Source of the DNA: Bretschneidera sinensis
Lineage: Eukaryota; Streptophyta; Magnoliopsida; Brassicales; Akaniaceae
Direction of reading: 5' to 3'
DNA: 64,000 bases
NCBI GenBank assembly: GCA_023935145.1
Contig: CM043698.1
Location: 86,865,501 to 86,929,500 of the forward strand
The notes below the pieces were generated by a model. The model ran no database searches. It had not been told where the DNA came from and worked only from the letters and a program-made list of their open reading frames with translations. The translations under genes were made by a program, and so were the position numbers. Shown piece by piece: positions 21,684 through 35,539 of this stretch (the stretch's first letter is position 1; every line of letters begins with the position of its first letter).

Positions 21684-23806
21684 AAAGTTTTACCCTAAAC
21701 AGTTGATAGGATAAAGTAAAAGTCTTACTTACCCTTTACCCTACCCTACCAAACATAGCCATAGTGTATTAGGCAAAACCTAAGTAAGAATTTTTTTTCT
21801 CTTAAGATCCATATCAAGCTTATAAATATCCCAACCATTTTTTAGGCCAAATTAGAGAGTGAATTTGTACTTTATAGAACTCATCAATTTTTATTGCCAT
21901 GTTTAATATATCTAACCCACTAAGTTCAAATTTAAATGCCATTGGTATTTAAGTTCAAAGTCAAGCTTTAATATGGGTTCAATTCTCTTTGTTGTTAAAG
22001 TATCTAAAAAATATTAGTTATTTTTTTCCTAAATAGGAGATCCATCAACTTTCTTATAAATAAAAATTTTTTTGTGTGGATGGGTAAAGATTAAGAGTAT
22101 CGTTGTAAATAAAATATAAAATAAAAAATTGTGTCAATTTTAATACACTTTACATTGCACGCACCAAGTTTATACATGTTGAAATGGGTGTGTCATGTTT
22201 GCAAATTGAACACGAGGCACTCATTCACTATAGTGGCATTAAGTAATGAATGGTTTAGATCATGAGAGCTAAGCATGAACTTAAAGTTCTTAAATAACAT
22301 CATTTAAAAGGGTGGGTTGTTTTATTAACAAAATCTTCATAGCTCTCTCTATAGTTTCCTTTAAGGGTGAGAAATGTTGGGTTGAACCGCTAAATCAACC
22401 CAAACTGGTACAATGGGTCAGTTTAAGTTGAGTTTTTTGGACATTGATTTAGGTTTGAATTGAAAAAAATATAAAACCCAATAATTTGGATTAAGTCATG
22501 ATTTCAAATTTTTGTAACCCGACTCAAACCGATAACCCGGTTAGTATATGTTGAAAAAAATGAGTCGGCTTAGATATCCATGATGAGCAACCTAGCTTGA
22601 CCAAATGTTTAATTTGAATTAAGCAAGAATGCCTTATTCAACCCTAGGGGTTCCATGGAGGGGTACAAAAACACTTGTAGCAGTATTTTGAGGGTAAGTT
22701 GAACGTGAATGAAGTTTTCTTCATAGATAATTTTCAGTTTTCTCTACTTATTCTTGATTGAACTAAGAACTAATCAAAGGCAAATTTTTTGTGGCGTTCT
22801 TACCGAATCTAGGTTCTTGAAATAAGATTTCAATGGATCTAGATTATCTTGACTTGATTCTTGGCTTTCTTGGGTAAGTTTCAATTTGATTGTGGGTTCA
22901 AGGGATTTTCATTCCATGGGTTCGCATCAAATTCACTTCAAATATCTTAAAATTTAGAGGGAAAAAAGTTAATGTGCAACCCATTAACTTGTTTTATAAG
23001 TAAATACTATCGTTATTGCATATATTGCTGCATATCAAACATTTGGTAACAAGATAACTACATCTCTTTGGTCATGTCAGATTAATTATAAAAATATTTA
23101 AAAGAGGAGTCAAATGCATGTATATTCAAGGGTGAATTACAATCAAAATCAAGGATCATTTTCCAGAGAAACAAAAACAATAAATGAAGTAAATAAGCGA
23201 ACTCACATCGATGGGATCAAAAGTGGATGAACGGTGTTCCATCCTCGTAGTCGACGAGAATTTTAGTTAATAACCAATGAACTGAAAAAGAAGCAAGAGA
23301 AAAGTAACATGAATACAGTGAAAATTTTAAGAAAGGAGTATAAATATATCATAAACAAATTTCAAGAGAATTGAAACCAAGCTATCGAGTCGTGGACTGA
23401 AATGATAGTAAGTTAATTCAGAAAGATTGTTACGATAAAAATCTAACAAAGAAATCGATGATATCATTTTTTTTCAAACAATTGAAGATGTGAACGTTTG
23501 AACGAAGAATAAGATGAATTTGACGATAAAAAAGGGATTGTTGGAGACAACAAAATAATAACACTTCAAGAAATCTAGATGAAGAGACCTTAAGAAATAG
23601 TTACTTTGCATTGAGAAGAGAAAAAAGAGTATGCCGTGAGTAGGGAAAAGAGTGTAGGAAGAGAAACAGTGTGGTTACTTCCCAAGTTCCTATTAAAAGC
23701 AAACAAAAAAGATGTGTGACTAGTAGAAAACGACGTAGTTTTACTAAGGGCTATTTATTTTTAAACGACGTGACTCTTCCTCAACATTGTATCACCACGT
23801 ATACTC
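21684..23806. other. AT-rich intergenic DNA
   Basis: It includes an (AT)n tract near 21388-21403 just inside the LTR and a CC(C)TACC-rich stretch at 21740-21760. A minus-strand MEHRSSTFDPID reading followed by a donor-like GTGAGT near 23208-23243 has no partner exons, so no gene is called. Confidence 0.45.
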
Positions 23807-23911
<105 letters not shown>

Positions 23912-24227
23912 ATTGTAAATGAGATTCAAGTTATGACCATTATACGATGAGCTCACCTCTTACCAGGATTCGGCTTTGGGCCCTACAGTCTAGGTCCAAT
24001 TCGCAATTTGGACAGGTGAAGTGCAAATCAGCTAGTAATTCGTGAACTAAGATTTTGGGCGTGCAAATTGCATCAAGTGCTGCTAACTAGTTGCAAATTG
24101 GCATCATAGAGACTTGAGCCATATATTGGGTGCAAATATAAGCTTTAACCATTGAGTTGCAAATGCTTCATTATATATTATTATACTTCATTAATATACA
24201 TTACTTATTAATAGGATTAATAATAGC

Positions 24228-24490
24228 AACATCATAATTTTTAGGTAGGTTCTACAATGTCTTACTATTACATTTTTAGGTAAAACAATACATTCAGTAA
24301 TAAAAAAAAATATTGACATTCAGTGGTAAATCAATATATTTGGTGATAAAAAGAAATTACCATTGAATGAATAGGTTTTATCATTAAATGTAAGTTTTTT
24401 ATCACCAAGTATATTGTTTTACTAGAAAATGTAGTAGTAAGACATGAACACCTCACTTTTAAGTGAGTCATGATAGCGTGCACCTAATTT
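24228..24490. mobile_element. Foldback MITE
   Basis: The left arm (AATTTTTAGGT, then ATGTCTTACTATTACATTTT and GTAAAACAATA, about 24228-24300) is the inverted complement of the right arm (about 24400-24490, TATTGTTTTACTAGAAAATG, then AGTAGTAAGACATGAAC). The arms are about 70 bases with scattered mismatches and enclose about 110 bases. There is no ORF. The target duplication could not be fixed, so the superfamily is unknown. Confidence 0.75.
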
Positions 24491-26278
24491 TTAACTACTT
24501 ACAATAATATCAAACTAAAATTATGTAATAATTACATAATTATAACATAAAAATTATAAAGGTTCAATAGTTATTACTCCAAGTCAAATGTACTTGAGTG
24601 TCTCGAGGTTTCTCAACCAACAACTTCCTTATGAATAAGGAAGGTTGTGTGAATGGGTGGGGTTTAAGGTAGGATACAATTGAGACACTCTCGTTCTTAA
24701 TATTTTTTAAAATTTGACGCTCTCACTCATGAATGATGTATCCTACCTTGTCACCTTCTACTCTATACAATTTCAACCTCCTTATTTGACTTTTATTTTT
24801 CACTACGTTACCGTTGTTACGGGAAGTATAGTTGAGCTTTGTCCATCAAGACAATGCATGTATTATTGTGTCACAAAGACTCACAACAAATAGATAAGTT
24901 AAGGTGGGGGCAATGAGAACCACTATATTGATACAGTTTATCTTAATGGTGTTGTGAAACGTTTTAAAGAGAACGATTAATTCTACATCTTCGCACTTAT
25001 TTAGATATAATTCTATTCATTCTAATTTATCTTATTATATTTCATAGTCAAATTTATTTGTCTTTAAGATTTAATATTGTCTTGAAGAGAACGATTAATC
25101 CGTACTTCTTCGCACATATATGGTAGGCTTTGAACATTACTTTCAAGTACCAATCTTTTTACTCAATCAAGAGTGAGTAAAAGTCTTATTAATAAAAAGA
25201 ATAATATTATTGGTACTCTAATATTTATTATTAATTTTTTTTGGTTTTAATAATACACCTAAGTGACTTTTAATCAAAATTATAAAAATATATATAATAA
25301 TATTTTTTGGAACGGCAACAACATCACTGTAATGAGCAAAGATTTATTCAAGCTTTATAGAATTATAGATCCACCTAATAACGCTTCCAGCACCAAAAGG
25401 CTAAGGTAAAAAGATTTCCTATCCTACCAAGCTAATATACCCAATAGCCGAAATGTTGTCCAAATTGTGATTTGGGTGTATGATTAGAGGTAAAATCCTG
25501 AAAGATAAAATAAGAAAAAAGCAGAAGTGTTAACATTTCTTTTGTGACGTCAATACCGAATAGAAAATCTTTGCCAAAGCTGAACACGGAGAAATTATGA
25601 GATGTGTGTTTGATTGGTCGGTTTGATTAGGATGTCCCACTTGGCATCTTTAACTTCAATGCATGCTTTCCATCTATAGTTCATTGATATTTTTTTGTTT
25701 CTCTTTTCTCTTGTTGGGTCCTTGCTGCTGCAGCCTATAGAAATTTACACATGCAAAACTTTCTAGTTAGATCTAGATTCTGGATAATCTCGCAACCTAA
25801 AAAATTAATTATAAATTATTAAAATAAAAAAATGTGTAAAGAATCAAATATTCCATATACCATAAATATAAAAGTAATATTCCAATAACAAAATATTAAA
25901 TTATGTGGAATATATACTATAAATTTGAATAACCTTGATTTATTAGATTTGGGTCCCTACAGTAATAAAAGTTAACTCAAAAGATTATGACAAAGGGAAA
26001 ACATGAGCATTGAAATTAACGATTGATTATATTTGAACCTTTATCTGTTGTGGGATTCTATATTTCTTTATGCCCTTTTTCCTTTCTAATTTTTGTTTTT
26101 ATTATACCAAAAATTAGGTAAATATCCATACTATGTAGGAAATCTTTTTTAGTATTAAAGTGATACCAGATGATGTATATCATTGCCTATCATATTTTTA
26201 TATGTGAACCATTTTTCCACATGATACCTAAGATATTGAATTTTGTTCCTCTCTCAAAACCAGTATCTACTTTCATTC
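24491..26278. other. AT-rich intergenic DNA
   Basis: It holds a small inverted repeat around 24668-24745 (AAGGTAGGATAC and GTATCCTACCTT). Nothing else was recognised. Confidence 0.45.
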
Positions 26279-27227
26279 TGTTAGTGCAAGATTTAATTTA
26301 TGTGCCAATCGAGATTAAAGTAAGCTCGATTGGAACAGTATTTCTCTAGAAGGGTCTAGTAATGTCTCAACTAAGAGGAATTTAATAATATGTCGTTATA
26401 AATTCAAAGACGAGAATTTAATCTAGCAAAATACGTAACAAATGCATTGTAACAACAAACTCAATATGTATATTGATATTAAAATTGAGAACAATACTCA
26501 TACAATGAGTTTAGAAGATTGAAACTTCAAGATTAGATACAGACCTCGAGCTTGTTGTAGTGAATGATGAGGCTTTAATATGACTCTAGCTTGACTTCGA
26601 GATAGACAAAGAACAAGGATGGAGAATGAGAATTATGGCTAAGGCTACAATAAAACTACTCATACTGACTGGAAAGTAAATGAAAGTAAATGCATATAGA
26701 TAGATAAATGATTGTCTGTGTCTCTTATGATTTAATCCATCGCTATTTATAATTCTTCAGGCCTAGATAGTTGTATTGATTTTCCCAAAAAATCTCTCAC
26801 ATTTCCACTTCTCCACGTTCTTTGGATTAATTACTCCTAATATGCCACGTATCAAAACCTTTTATTCAACTATGTGAGGTGCATTTAATCGTGGCCATTT
26901 TTATCTTAGCTAAATTAAATACATGACCTTTAGTTTTATTAATGATCCCTAAAGAGTCAGATTAGCAGTTATGCATACTCGAGATTAAAATAGCATTCTC
27001 TCGAGCTTACTAGCCTCGAGTCCTCAAGTTGACCTTCGCCTTGATATTGACCCTCGAACTTCTCTTTCAAATTTTTTGTTTCGCTGGCTTTCCTGACGGC
27101 TAGAGTCATCTTATCTTTTTTAATGCTCCTATCAAAACTCTTTGCCTCCAGTCGTATTCTCTCTTACACGCTAGGCCCTTTACATGTGGGGACATGCCAT
27201 CAAATTAAATTATTTTTGGTATAAACA
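26279..27227 (-). repeat. 3' LTR of the Tat element
   Basis: On the minus strand it starts TGTTTATACC at 27227 and probably ends CTAACA at 26279. A minus-strand TATAAATAG lies at 26743-26751. The left boundary is set by the TG/CA rule only, because no partner LTR is visible. Confidence 0.6.
26743..26751 (-). promoter_or_regulatory. TATA box in the Tat LTR
   Basis: It reads TATAAATAG on the minus strand, roughly the middle of the LTR, as expected for the U3/R border. Confidence 0.6.
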
Positions 27228-27330
27228 ATTGCCTATCGTACGTGATTGGTTCGAAGGTGAGAACCATTGAGTGTAATTGTATAGGATCTTTTACTACCTT
27301 AAGGATTTGAATCGATTATGTTTCTGTACT

Positions 27331-27340
27331 CCATAAATAC
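27331..27340 (+). promoter_or_regulatory. Possible promoter of the antisense ORF
   Basis: CCATAAATAC lies about 115 bases before the ATG at 27450, followed by CT-rich leader-like sequence. It would let the ORF be transcribed opposite to the retrotransposon. Confidence 0.35.
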
Positions 27341-27449
27341 TTTATTCCCTTTTCTGACTCTCTTCAAACATTCTCTTTGCAATCCTTAACATTCACAAAT
27401 CCCTTTAGTAATTTCAATCTTCTGCTCTATCTATCCTTTGAATTAATTA

Positions 27450-30400
27450 ATGGCTACTAAAGGAAAGAATATTCATATCGGAGAAGCCTCCCCTGAACAA
27501 GTGCCCTATCACATTGTTTCACCTTCTCCTACTAAAGGTAAAGGTGTTGCTCTTTTTGAAGTTCATGAACAAGAAACCAATGCTAGGCTTCTAGCTCACG
27601 CCAAAGAAACTTTCCAATCTTCTTTAAACCAAGGACTGCTCCATGGGAAGCCTATTAACATTATCCTTAGGGACTTCCTAATTAACGGTTGGTATGTCCC
27701 TACTGAGAATCTGCCCAACTCAGTGGGTTTCACTATAGTGGGTCCCTCTATTTCTGGTGAAGCTTCAATAGCTTTAGGGGCTGTGTACCCTCGAGACCCT
27801 GTAGATTGCCCTCCTTTTTCAAAAAGGTCCTCAAGCCTTAACATGGACCACTTAGTGCGCAGATACTCCCAACGCATCTTGGTACCATGTCAGCGACCAA
27901 TGACCCGCCTAGGTGGAATGAGTCATTGTTCACCACTCTCAAGACTTGAAGGATGTATACATACTCGCGATAGTTTGATCCTTAACGCATAATATGGCTT
28001 CGAACCATCCCTTATTGAGTACCCTGCTATTTTTTTGGTCTCTAATGTCAAACACCTTTCACCGTCCAATTGGGCAACTCACTATAAAAATTAAGGATGT
28101 GTTCGTGCTTATGGACATCTCACCAACAGGCATCGCTGTGCATCCTCACATGGTGACTTACGAAACTGAGTTCATATGCTTGACAGAGAATTGTTTAAGT
28201 TTTAGTACATTCCTTTTCTGATCACATGGGTCAAGCATGTGACCTTGTTTCTCAAGCAGAACTAACTGCTTTCTATTTGTATTTTATTTGCAAATACTTG
28301 GTGTGCGTATCTGTCAAACGCTTCACCACGCTATTAATGACTATTGCTCATGCACTTGCTGTTGGTAAAACAATTGGCCTAGCACAATTTGTACAAACGT
28401 ATATACGATATATATAAGAAAATGATTTCCCTCTTCCTTTGATGATCCCTTACGGCTTCTACAAGTATGGGCTTTACGCATATTTTCCAGCATTACATCC
28501 ATTTAGTAGGTCCAATGGAGATTATGCTCAATTCTCCTGTTACATAGAGTTCTTTTGTAGGGGAATGTATGATTCTCAATGTCCCCAGCTCTCATTCCAG
28601 GACTACCTCGATGGCCTACTCAGTTCTCTTTTACAAACATTTTCATGCCTTTTAAAAATAAGCAATATGGCTTAAGGTTATTCAAGACCTTAGATCCTTT
28701 GAATAAAGATAATAGGCACTGAACCAATTCTGCTTTGGCTAGTTTCTACCTTTATAGGGAATTAGCTAAATTCTTTTCTACTTCCCATAAAAGAGGCTTA
28801 GAAGCTTGCTTCCCTACACAAGTAGCCAGTCAGTTTGGTATGGTCCAAACTATTCCTTTCCCACCCCATAATATAATGGGGTCTTCTTGGAGTCAGAGGG
28901 CTGTTTATGCTGACCTTTGAGATATTGCCCGATCCAATAGCAGGGCTGAACACTCATTCAAGTGCCCTTACTTTATATAGAATGATGTGCACACCACTCT
29001 TTATTCTCGATGGTGGGAGGCATATATCTCGTTAGTTATATTTGGCTCGACCCATTTGAGGATGGTTGATCTCTTCAACTAATTCTACCAAACATCCATG
29101 GGAGAAAAAGATACCAAGACTCTTGCCTCGATGAGTATGTTCTCTCTTACCTTACTTTTCTTTGCTTCATAGATATTGTTAGAGCTTATACTGATTCTTT
29201 TCTTTTTTTTTTAACCTTTTTCAAGTAAAAAAGCTAGGGCTATCTAGTTCGTCTCCTAAATCAAAGATTGGTTATAGTCTCGAAGGTTTGAGTTTGAAGA
29301 GGGGGGATCGACCTCTAAAACGTCAATGATCACCTTCAACTCAAGAACAAGTAGAATTGGCCAAGAAGAGAAAAGAGGGCGAAGAATTCAAGAGACATAA
29401 GAAAAGAGAAGATAAGAAGAAGAATGCGGAGGAAATAGAAATGAGGATAATGGTGAATGAATTTGAATGGATGTTGAGGAAGAAATAGGAGAGTAAAGAA
29501 AGGAAAAGTAGAAAAGAATGTAAGAGGTTGAAGGAAAAAGAAAAGAGGAAGAAGATAAAGATGCAAGAGAGTTTATATTAGAGCTCTCCAATCACGGTGA
29601 TGTTACCTTGGCTGTAATTGAGGCCAGATGTGGTGATGAGTTAATAGGAGTAGCTTCAGGGGATGAGGCTATAGAGGTGGAAGTAATGGAGATGGCCCTT
29701 GAAAGCCATATTTCTCTTAACCTAAACGTGCAGGCTATAAAGGTTGGTGGCACGTCATCAACTGTTGAGTCCCCAACACTCGAGGTATATTGATCTTTTC
29801 TCTTTTCAATACCAGTAGAATTTTCTTGTTATAACCATGTGGTTTGTGATGATGCGGGCTTCTACTGAAGAGGTAGCTAACCCTGAGAAAGCTGAAAGTA
29901 GCCTCTCTTTATAGTTATAGGCTATTCCTTAACTTGGTGGTAAATAAGCTCTACCTTTTACAATTGAGGATTACTCAGAAGAAGATGAAGAGATAATAGT
30001 CTCTCCACTAGAATCTGAGCTTGAGGTGATGTTGGTTGGGTTTCCTAACCTTTTTGAGGCTAGTGCTCGACTCCAAGAAGCTTCTCTTGAGATGATGGGA
30101 TCTCTATTAAAACTTGAGAAGTTCATGGATCAAGGTTTGGAATTCCTTTGTGAAGACACAAAGGCATAAGCACAAGTATGCCAACTTGTGTCTTAGCTAT
30201 TAGAAATGAAATCCCATCTCCCACAACATTTAATTTGTGCAATAAACATTTTGCACGATGACTTTGACAGGTTACTATCATTAGCTACTAATAATCAAAT
30301 CAAGCAGCAACAGTTATAGCAGCACTTCCAACAACTAGAACGTTCACATGACAAGTCTCAAAACCTCCGAAAGGAGCTCGAGTACACCTTGATAGAGGTG

Positions 30401-30619
30401 AAACAAGTCAAGGCTCGCAAGGTCGAGCTCGAATGGGAACTCGAGAAAGTCAATGCCCAATTGGAAGGCCTATCAATGAAGGCAAAGAACCTTAAGCAAG
30501 ATTATTCCACCCTGACTACTCACCATGGAGAAGTTAGATCTGCTCATAATGCTATCATGGAAATTCATAATGATGTGGCAAATTTAGCAGCTACATCCTC
30601 TCGAAATGGATGTTTATAA
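27450..30619 (+). pseudogene. Plant-mobile-domain-like (PMD) antisense ORF carried by the Tat element
   Basis: The reading starts MATKGKNIHIGEASPEQVPY and passes through PMD-like blocks in shifting frames: 27994-28221 (SNTFHRPIGQLTIKIKDVFV and SPTGIAVHP), 28226-28417 (SQAELTAFYLYFICKYLVCV, ALAVGKTIGLAQF), 28439-28675 (YGLYAYFPALHPF) and 28735-28920. A lysine/glutamate-rich region (about 29330-29570) and a coiled-coil tail (30389-30619, ELEKVNAQLEGLSMKAKNL) follow. At least five stops or frameshifts break it. A GT...AG stretch near 29139-29180 could be an intron. PMD proteins are known both as host genes and as retrotransposon cargo; here position and orientation argue for cargo. It is not functional as it stands. 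Confidence 0.7.
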
Positions 30620-30719
30620 CAAATTCCTTCCATCGTAGAGTTTAATTTTTTTTTTGTAGCTCAGTTTTCTTTCGATTTCGATCTGTATTGAATTCAATAT
30701 TTAATATGATAAAAGTTAT

Positions 30720-31110
30720 TTTCCATTTTTGGTTCTATGTATAGTTTCAAGTATTTCCCATTAACATATATTTTGTGTTCATTTTCGTCAATGGTCATAA
30801 GTTTATAGGCATTACCACTTAAAACCTTGACCACTAAAAATGGACCTTTCCAATTAGGAGATCACTTACCTAACTCTCGATCTTTTCATCTAAGTGTTAA
30901 GATCAATTTCCACATTGTCTCCTTATGCAAAAACTTTTACTTTAACCCTTCGGTTATAAGCCTTTGCAACATTTAACTTTTGTTGCATTATATTATCTAA
31001 TGCTCTGACTTGGACTTTCTCGAGATCATTGATCTTAGTCAACATAGTATCACGATAATCAATATAACTTAATTCATTTTACCTAGCCACCTTCAATGAT
31101 TTGACGGTTA
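30720..31110 (-). pseudogene. Tat integrase C-terminal part
   Basis: On the minus strand it reads LSYIDYRDTMLTKINDLEKV, then LNVAKAYNRRVKVKVFA, and a degraded GNAY...NGKYLK-like end, typical of the region after the integrase core. Several stops are present. It continues 33193 onward once the solo LTR is removed. Confidence 0.65.
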
Positions 31111-31115
31111 TTTCT

Positions 31116-33187
31116 TGTAGTACTCGTGTTCATAAAATAAGATAAAGAAGTAATTTTACATATATTATATTGAATTAAATAATCCATAGATGAAAGATTT
31201 AGTCTTGATTTGAAATAATATTTGAAAGATAATATTGAAAATTTTGTTGAAAAAAGTTGGAAATTTTTGTAGAAGAAAGTATTGAAATTTTTTGAAATTT
31301 GAAGTTAAAATGAAAGAATTTTGAAGAAAAATATTGAGTGAAGTTGAGGAAAATAATTAAAAAAATCGAAAGAAAATATAATTTTTTATATTTCTCTATA
31401 CTTTTTATAAAATTTTTGGAAGGGAGAAAAGATGAAAATTTGATTTTTAAAGGGTAAATAGCAAAACAATAAGTTTTAAATGATGGCAGAATTGTAAATA
31501 ACCGATGGAAAATATGTAAATTGTATTTTTTTTTAAATCGGATACTTCACGTGAAGCGGCGAGAAAAAAAAACATAATAAATTATTAAAGAAAAATTTTG
31601 CAAAGCCTTTTATTAGTCTCTGAAGGCTCATAGACATTTGTTCTTTCAAAAATTATGTGGTTTTCCTTCTTTCTTCAATTCAAATTTCTTAGCAAAAAGT
31701 TATAAAGAAAATTTATCCAATATTAGAGATAGTTACAGTCATCCAATTACAATAACAAGATTTCATCCTATTTGAGGTAAATTTTCAATAAGACTCATAA
31801 CTAGATATTTATATTGTTTGAGTTAAGTTATGAAATAGTGAGATTTATGAAAGTTTATGATTAGGTGTTGGTGATCAGCAATCTCAAGAAATTGATGAAA
31901 GGAGCAGGAATGGCAAGGAGGTGATCCACGGGCAGCTGTAAGTTCTACGTGGTGAGTTAGATTTACTTTTAGTAATCGAGACAAATAAAAATATGAATTT
32001 ATGATATTTGAATAAACTGTTGAATGATGTATTTTCTGTTATGTATGATAATTGATTGATTTATTGATTATGGATTCAATAGTATATTGAATATTAATTA
32101 TATAAGAATTTATATTTTAAAAATGATGGATTAATGAAAAATATGCTAAGAAGTTATATGAAATTTATGAAAATATGATTGAAAAATTGATATGATATAT
32201 GAGGAGACAATTTAATAAATATGATAAAAATAATAATTTTGAGAAAGAGCTAGATAGTTGAATTAAATGCTTTGATGTATGCTTGCTTGCATGTTATTGC
32301 TCATATGCATAAAAAGGAAGACCAGGAAGGTAGCAGGTCTGGCAGAGAAGACTAGGAAGGTAGGTGGTCTGGCTTAAACATGTCGACATGTGGGAAGACA
32401 TTCCTAGATGATAATATGAAATTATCTGATGAGAAAAAAAGGAAGATAATTTGAATTTATGCATTATATTTGTTTTTAATATTTATCATTAATGGCTAAG
32501 ATGCTAAATAATTAGTTTTGATTATTAAATGATTAATAGATAGATGAGTCTCATAATGAGACAATTTTGATGATAAATAAATAGAAAGAATAATATAATA
32601 AAGATTAATATTATTGATTATTTGTATGATGTGAACTTTATGATGATATTAAATTGGAAATATTAAATTGATAAAATATATAAGATATATGTATTGAAAG
32701 AAGATAGACTGATAATTTATTTATTAAGAGAAATTGATAAATGATTGAATTAGAATGTAGAAAAGATAGATGGTTAATTATGCCGATTTAACAATGAATG
32801 AATATAACTAGAAGTATACAAATTGAGTACTTCTAGTAAATTTAATTCATTGAGCTTGTGAAGCTCACTCCTCATTGTTAAATAATTTCGAGTAGCAGGC
32901 ATGACAAATAAATTTGTGAGCTGAGATTCAGACTGAGTTATTATCTGTAAGTCTCGTGATCCAATCCTCAGACTAATGGAAGAAAAAAATTTTAGATATT
33001 CATGCATAATATGTTTTATATATTGTTTCAGATGAGATATTAATAATGTAACTCCCCTGTTGAGGGTTAATGTATATATATTTTCAGTCGATGTATGTTT
33101 TTATATTGTTGCATATATGTGTCGTGCTGGGATTTCAAAACGTGACGACACCGTCTCGGGCTGGCCAACTCGAGATGGGTCATTACA
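31116..33187 (+). mobile_element. Solo LTR of a Tekay/Del-like element
   Basis: It is 2072 bases from TGTAGTACTCGTGTTC to GGGTCATTACA, with a perfect TTTCT duplication at 31111-31115 and 33188-33192. It aligns along its length with the LTR at 51733-53731 (shared GTGTTGGTGATCAGCAA-like, GGCAAGGAGGTGATC and TGCATATATGTGTCGTGC motifs). No internal region remains, so it arose by LTR-LTR recombination. It lacks the six-unit 36-bp array of the full element. Confidence 0.9.
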
Positions 33188-33192
33188 TTTCT

Positions 33193-34200
33193 ATAAGAAA
33201 AACTATATCATGAACAAATAATAAGGCAAATAGGGTGGTCCCAGTACTTGATCTTTTGATGTTCGATAAGCTTATAAGACTTTAAATAATAAATCATCCC
33301 ATTTTCTAGGATTCCGATCTACTACCCTTTTAAGATTATTTTTAATAATCTTGTTAATTGACTCAACCTGACCATTTGCTTGGGTATAATATGAACTAGA
33401 ATTAATTAGCTTAATTCCATAATCTTGCATGAATGCTCGCCTTTGGCCATTGAAGACTAATGCATTATCCACAGTTATAGAATATGGGATTCCAAAATGA
33501 ATTTATCATCCCTTAGACAAATTTGATGAACTAAATTTCATTGATTTCTTTGTAAGACTTAGCTTCTACCCATTTAGTAAAATAACTCAAGTCAACTAAC
33601 ACAAATGCATGTCCTTTATTTGAAGTAAGGTAGACTTTGCCAATTATGTCAATGGCCCAACCTCTAAACGATCATGGTTTGACTACTGACTGTAAAGAGC
33701 TGGCTGGAACTTGAGGTATATTCCTATGCCATTAACATGCTTGACAGCTCTTAGAATATTCTAAACACTCTTTCAAAATGGAAGGCGAGTAATACTCATA
33801 CCTTCGTATTAACCAGTGAATGTTCAATTATGACTGATAAGCACTGCAAATCCTTTCATGTACTTTGATCTTGACTTGTAACGATTCTTATGCTCCCAAG
33901 AACTTCACAAGTAATCCCTTAATATCTCGTTTGTATAACTCTTCATTTTTCCCCAAAGAACATAATATCGAGCTTTTAACTTCAAAGATTTACTTGCTTT
34001 TATATTTGGATTCCTTAAGAAATCTATTATTGGTTTACTCTAATCATTATCCTGATAAACTTGGATGGAAAAGATATTCGTTGCAAGTTTCATGTCAGTG
34101 ATAGAGGGAAAGCATTCTCCGATTTAACCTATCTAAGTTATTTTTCTAATTATTAGAAACTCGTTGGCATGTAGCCATTTGAGCTTACATATTTGCTCTC
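33193..34200 (-). pseudogene. Tat integrase core
   Basis: 33472-33272 reads MDNALVFNGQRRAFMQDYGI, then SSYYTQANGQVESINKIIKN and NPRKWDDLL, the conserved D...HPQ(A)NGQVE part of a retroviral-type integrase; here the catalytic Glu of GQVE is kept. Upstream the zinc-binding part is only weakly readable. Stops occur throughout. Confidence 0.75.
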
Positions 34201-34273
34201 GAGTTTTCCTCTTGAGGAACATGATGCAAAATCATATCATTAAATCTTTACACAATTGTTGTGCAGCCATTAA

Positions 34274-34609
34274 TTATGGTGCTAGCATAGCACTCATACA
34301 CTTATACTTTCTTGTTAATTTCCTGATAAAATGTTGTGAGTCTCCTTCAATTTCTATTGAAGTTACCCCCATTTCCTTATGTATTTTGAGTCCAATAATT
34401 AAAGCTTCATACTCTGCTTGATTATGGGAATAGTTTCCCTCGAAATTAAAAGCTAAATATATTTTTGTTCTAGCAGGAGACTGAATTGAAATGCCAATGC
34501 CGTTCTCTTTGGATGTTTTAGACCCATCAAAATTTAACTTCCATGGTGCCAAACTTACAAACAAGTTTTCCTCTATAGTTTCTAATTCTATGCTAAGATG
34601 ATCAACCAA
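34274..34609 (-). pseudogene. Second (plant-type) RNase H of the Tat element
   Basis: It reads WKLNFDGSKTSKENGIGISI, then NQAEYEALIIGLKI and IEIEGDSQ, the three acidic-residue blocks (D, E, D) of archaeal/plant-type RNase H. Tat and Ogre elements characteristically carry this extra domain. The fragment ends without a partner frame. Confidence 0.8.
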
Positions 34610-35539
34610 GAAATCTGTTAAGGCCTGTCCCTTAATAGCCTTTTGAGGAACACAAATTAAATTAAATTCGATAATGGTTAGACTCTATTTAGCCATTCTA
34701 TCACTATGTATGGGTCTTGAGAGCATAAGGTCAGTTTGAGCAATCACATGAACCACAAAACTTAAAAGATAATGATGTAGTTTAGTCACAACAAAATAAA
34801 GTGCTAAACATAATTTTTCAATTGAATAATATTTACATTCCATGAGTTTAATACATGTCTTAAATAGAAAATAGCTTGCTTAAAGTTACATTCATTGTCC
34901 CGATTTAACAAAATTATTATTGAGTCTATTGTAGCCGATATATATATATAGCTTCAATGACCTCCTTTGTCTAGGGGGAATCAAAACTAGAGGATTCGAG
35001 AGATTTTTTTTTTTTAACTTCTCGAAAGCCTTCTGATGATGCTCTTTCTAGATGAAAGTCTCTTCTCATTTAAGCTTCAAAAAGGGAGATAAAACTTTAG
35101 TTTTCCAGCAATATTAGCAATAAAACATTTTAGAAAATTCATTTACCCCAAGAACCTTTGAAGTTCTTTCTTGTTAGTAGGGGGTTTAGCTTGAATTATT
35201 TCTTTAATTTTATTTTGATCGACTTCAATTCCTCAATTGTGAACCAAAAATCCTAAGAATTTCCTTGCATTCACATAGAATGCACATTTCAAAGTATTTA
35301 ATTATAACTATTTAACCATCATTCTTTGAAATCCTCTCGAAAGAGCTTTAAGATGTGAGGTAAATTCTTGTGATTTCACCACTATATCATAAATATAAAC
35401 CTCTACACATTTTCAATCATGCCATAGAAAATTAGGTTCATATCACGTTGATAAGTTACCCAATCATTTTTCAATCCAAAGGGAATTACCACCCACTCGA
35501 ATGTCCCTAAATTACTAGGAAAATAGGTAGTTTTGTGTA

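Noticed and set aside
29336..29591. Minus-strand Phe/Leu/Ser-rich ORFs
   Set aside because: They are antisense to the Lys/Glu-rich segment of the plant-mobile-domain-like ORF.
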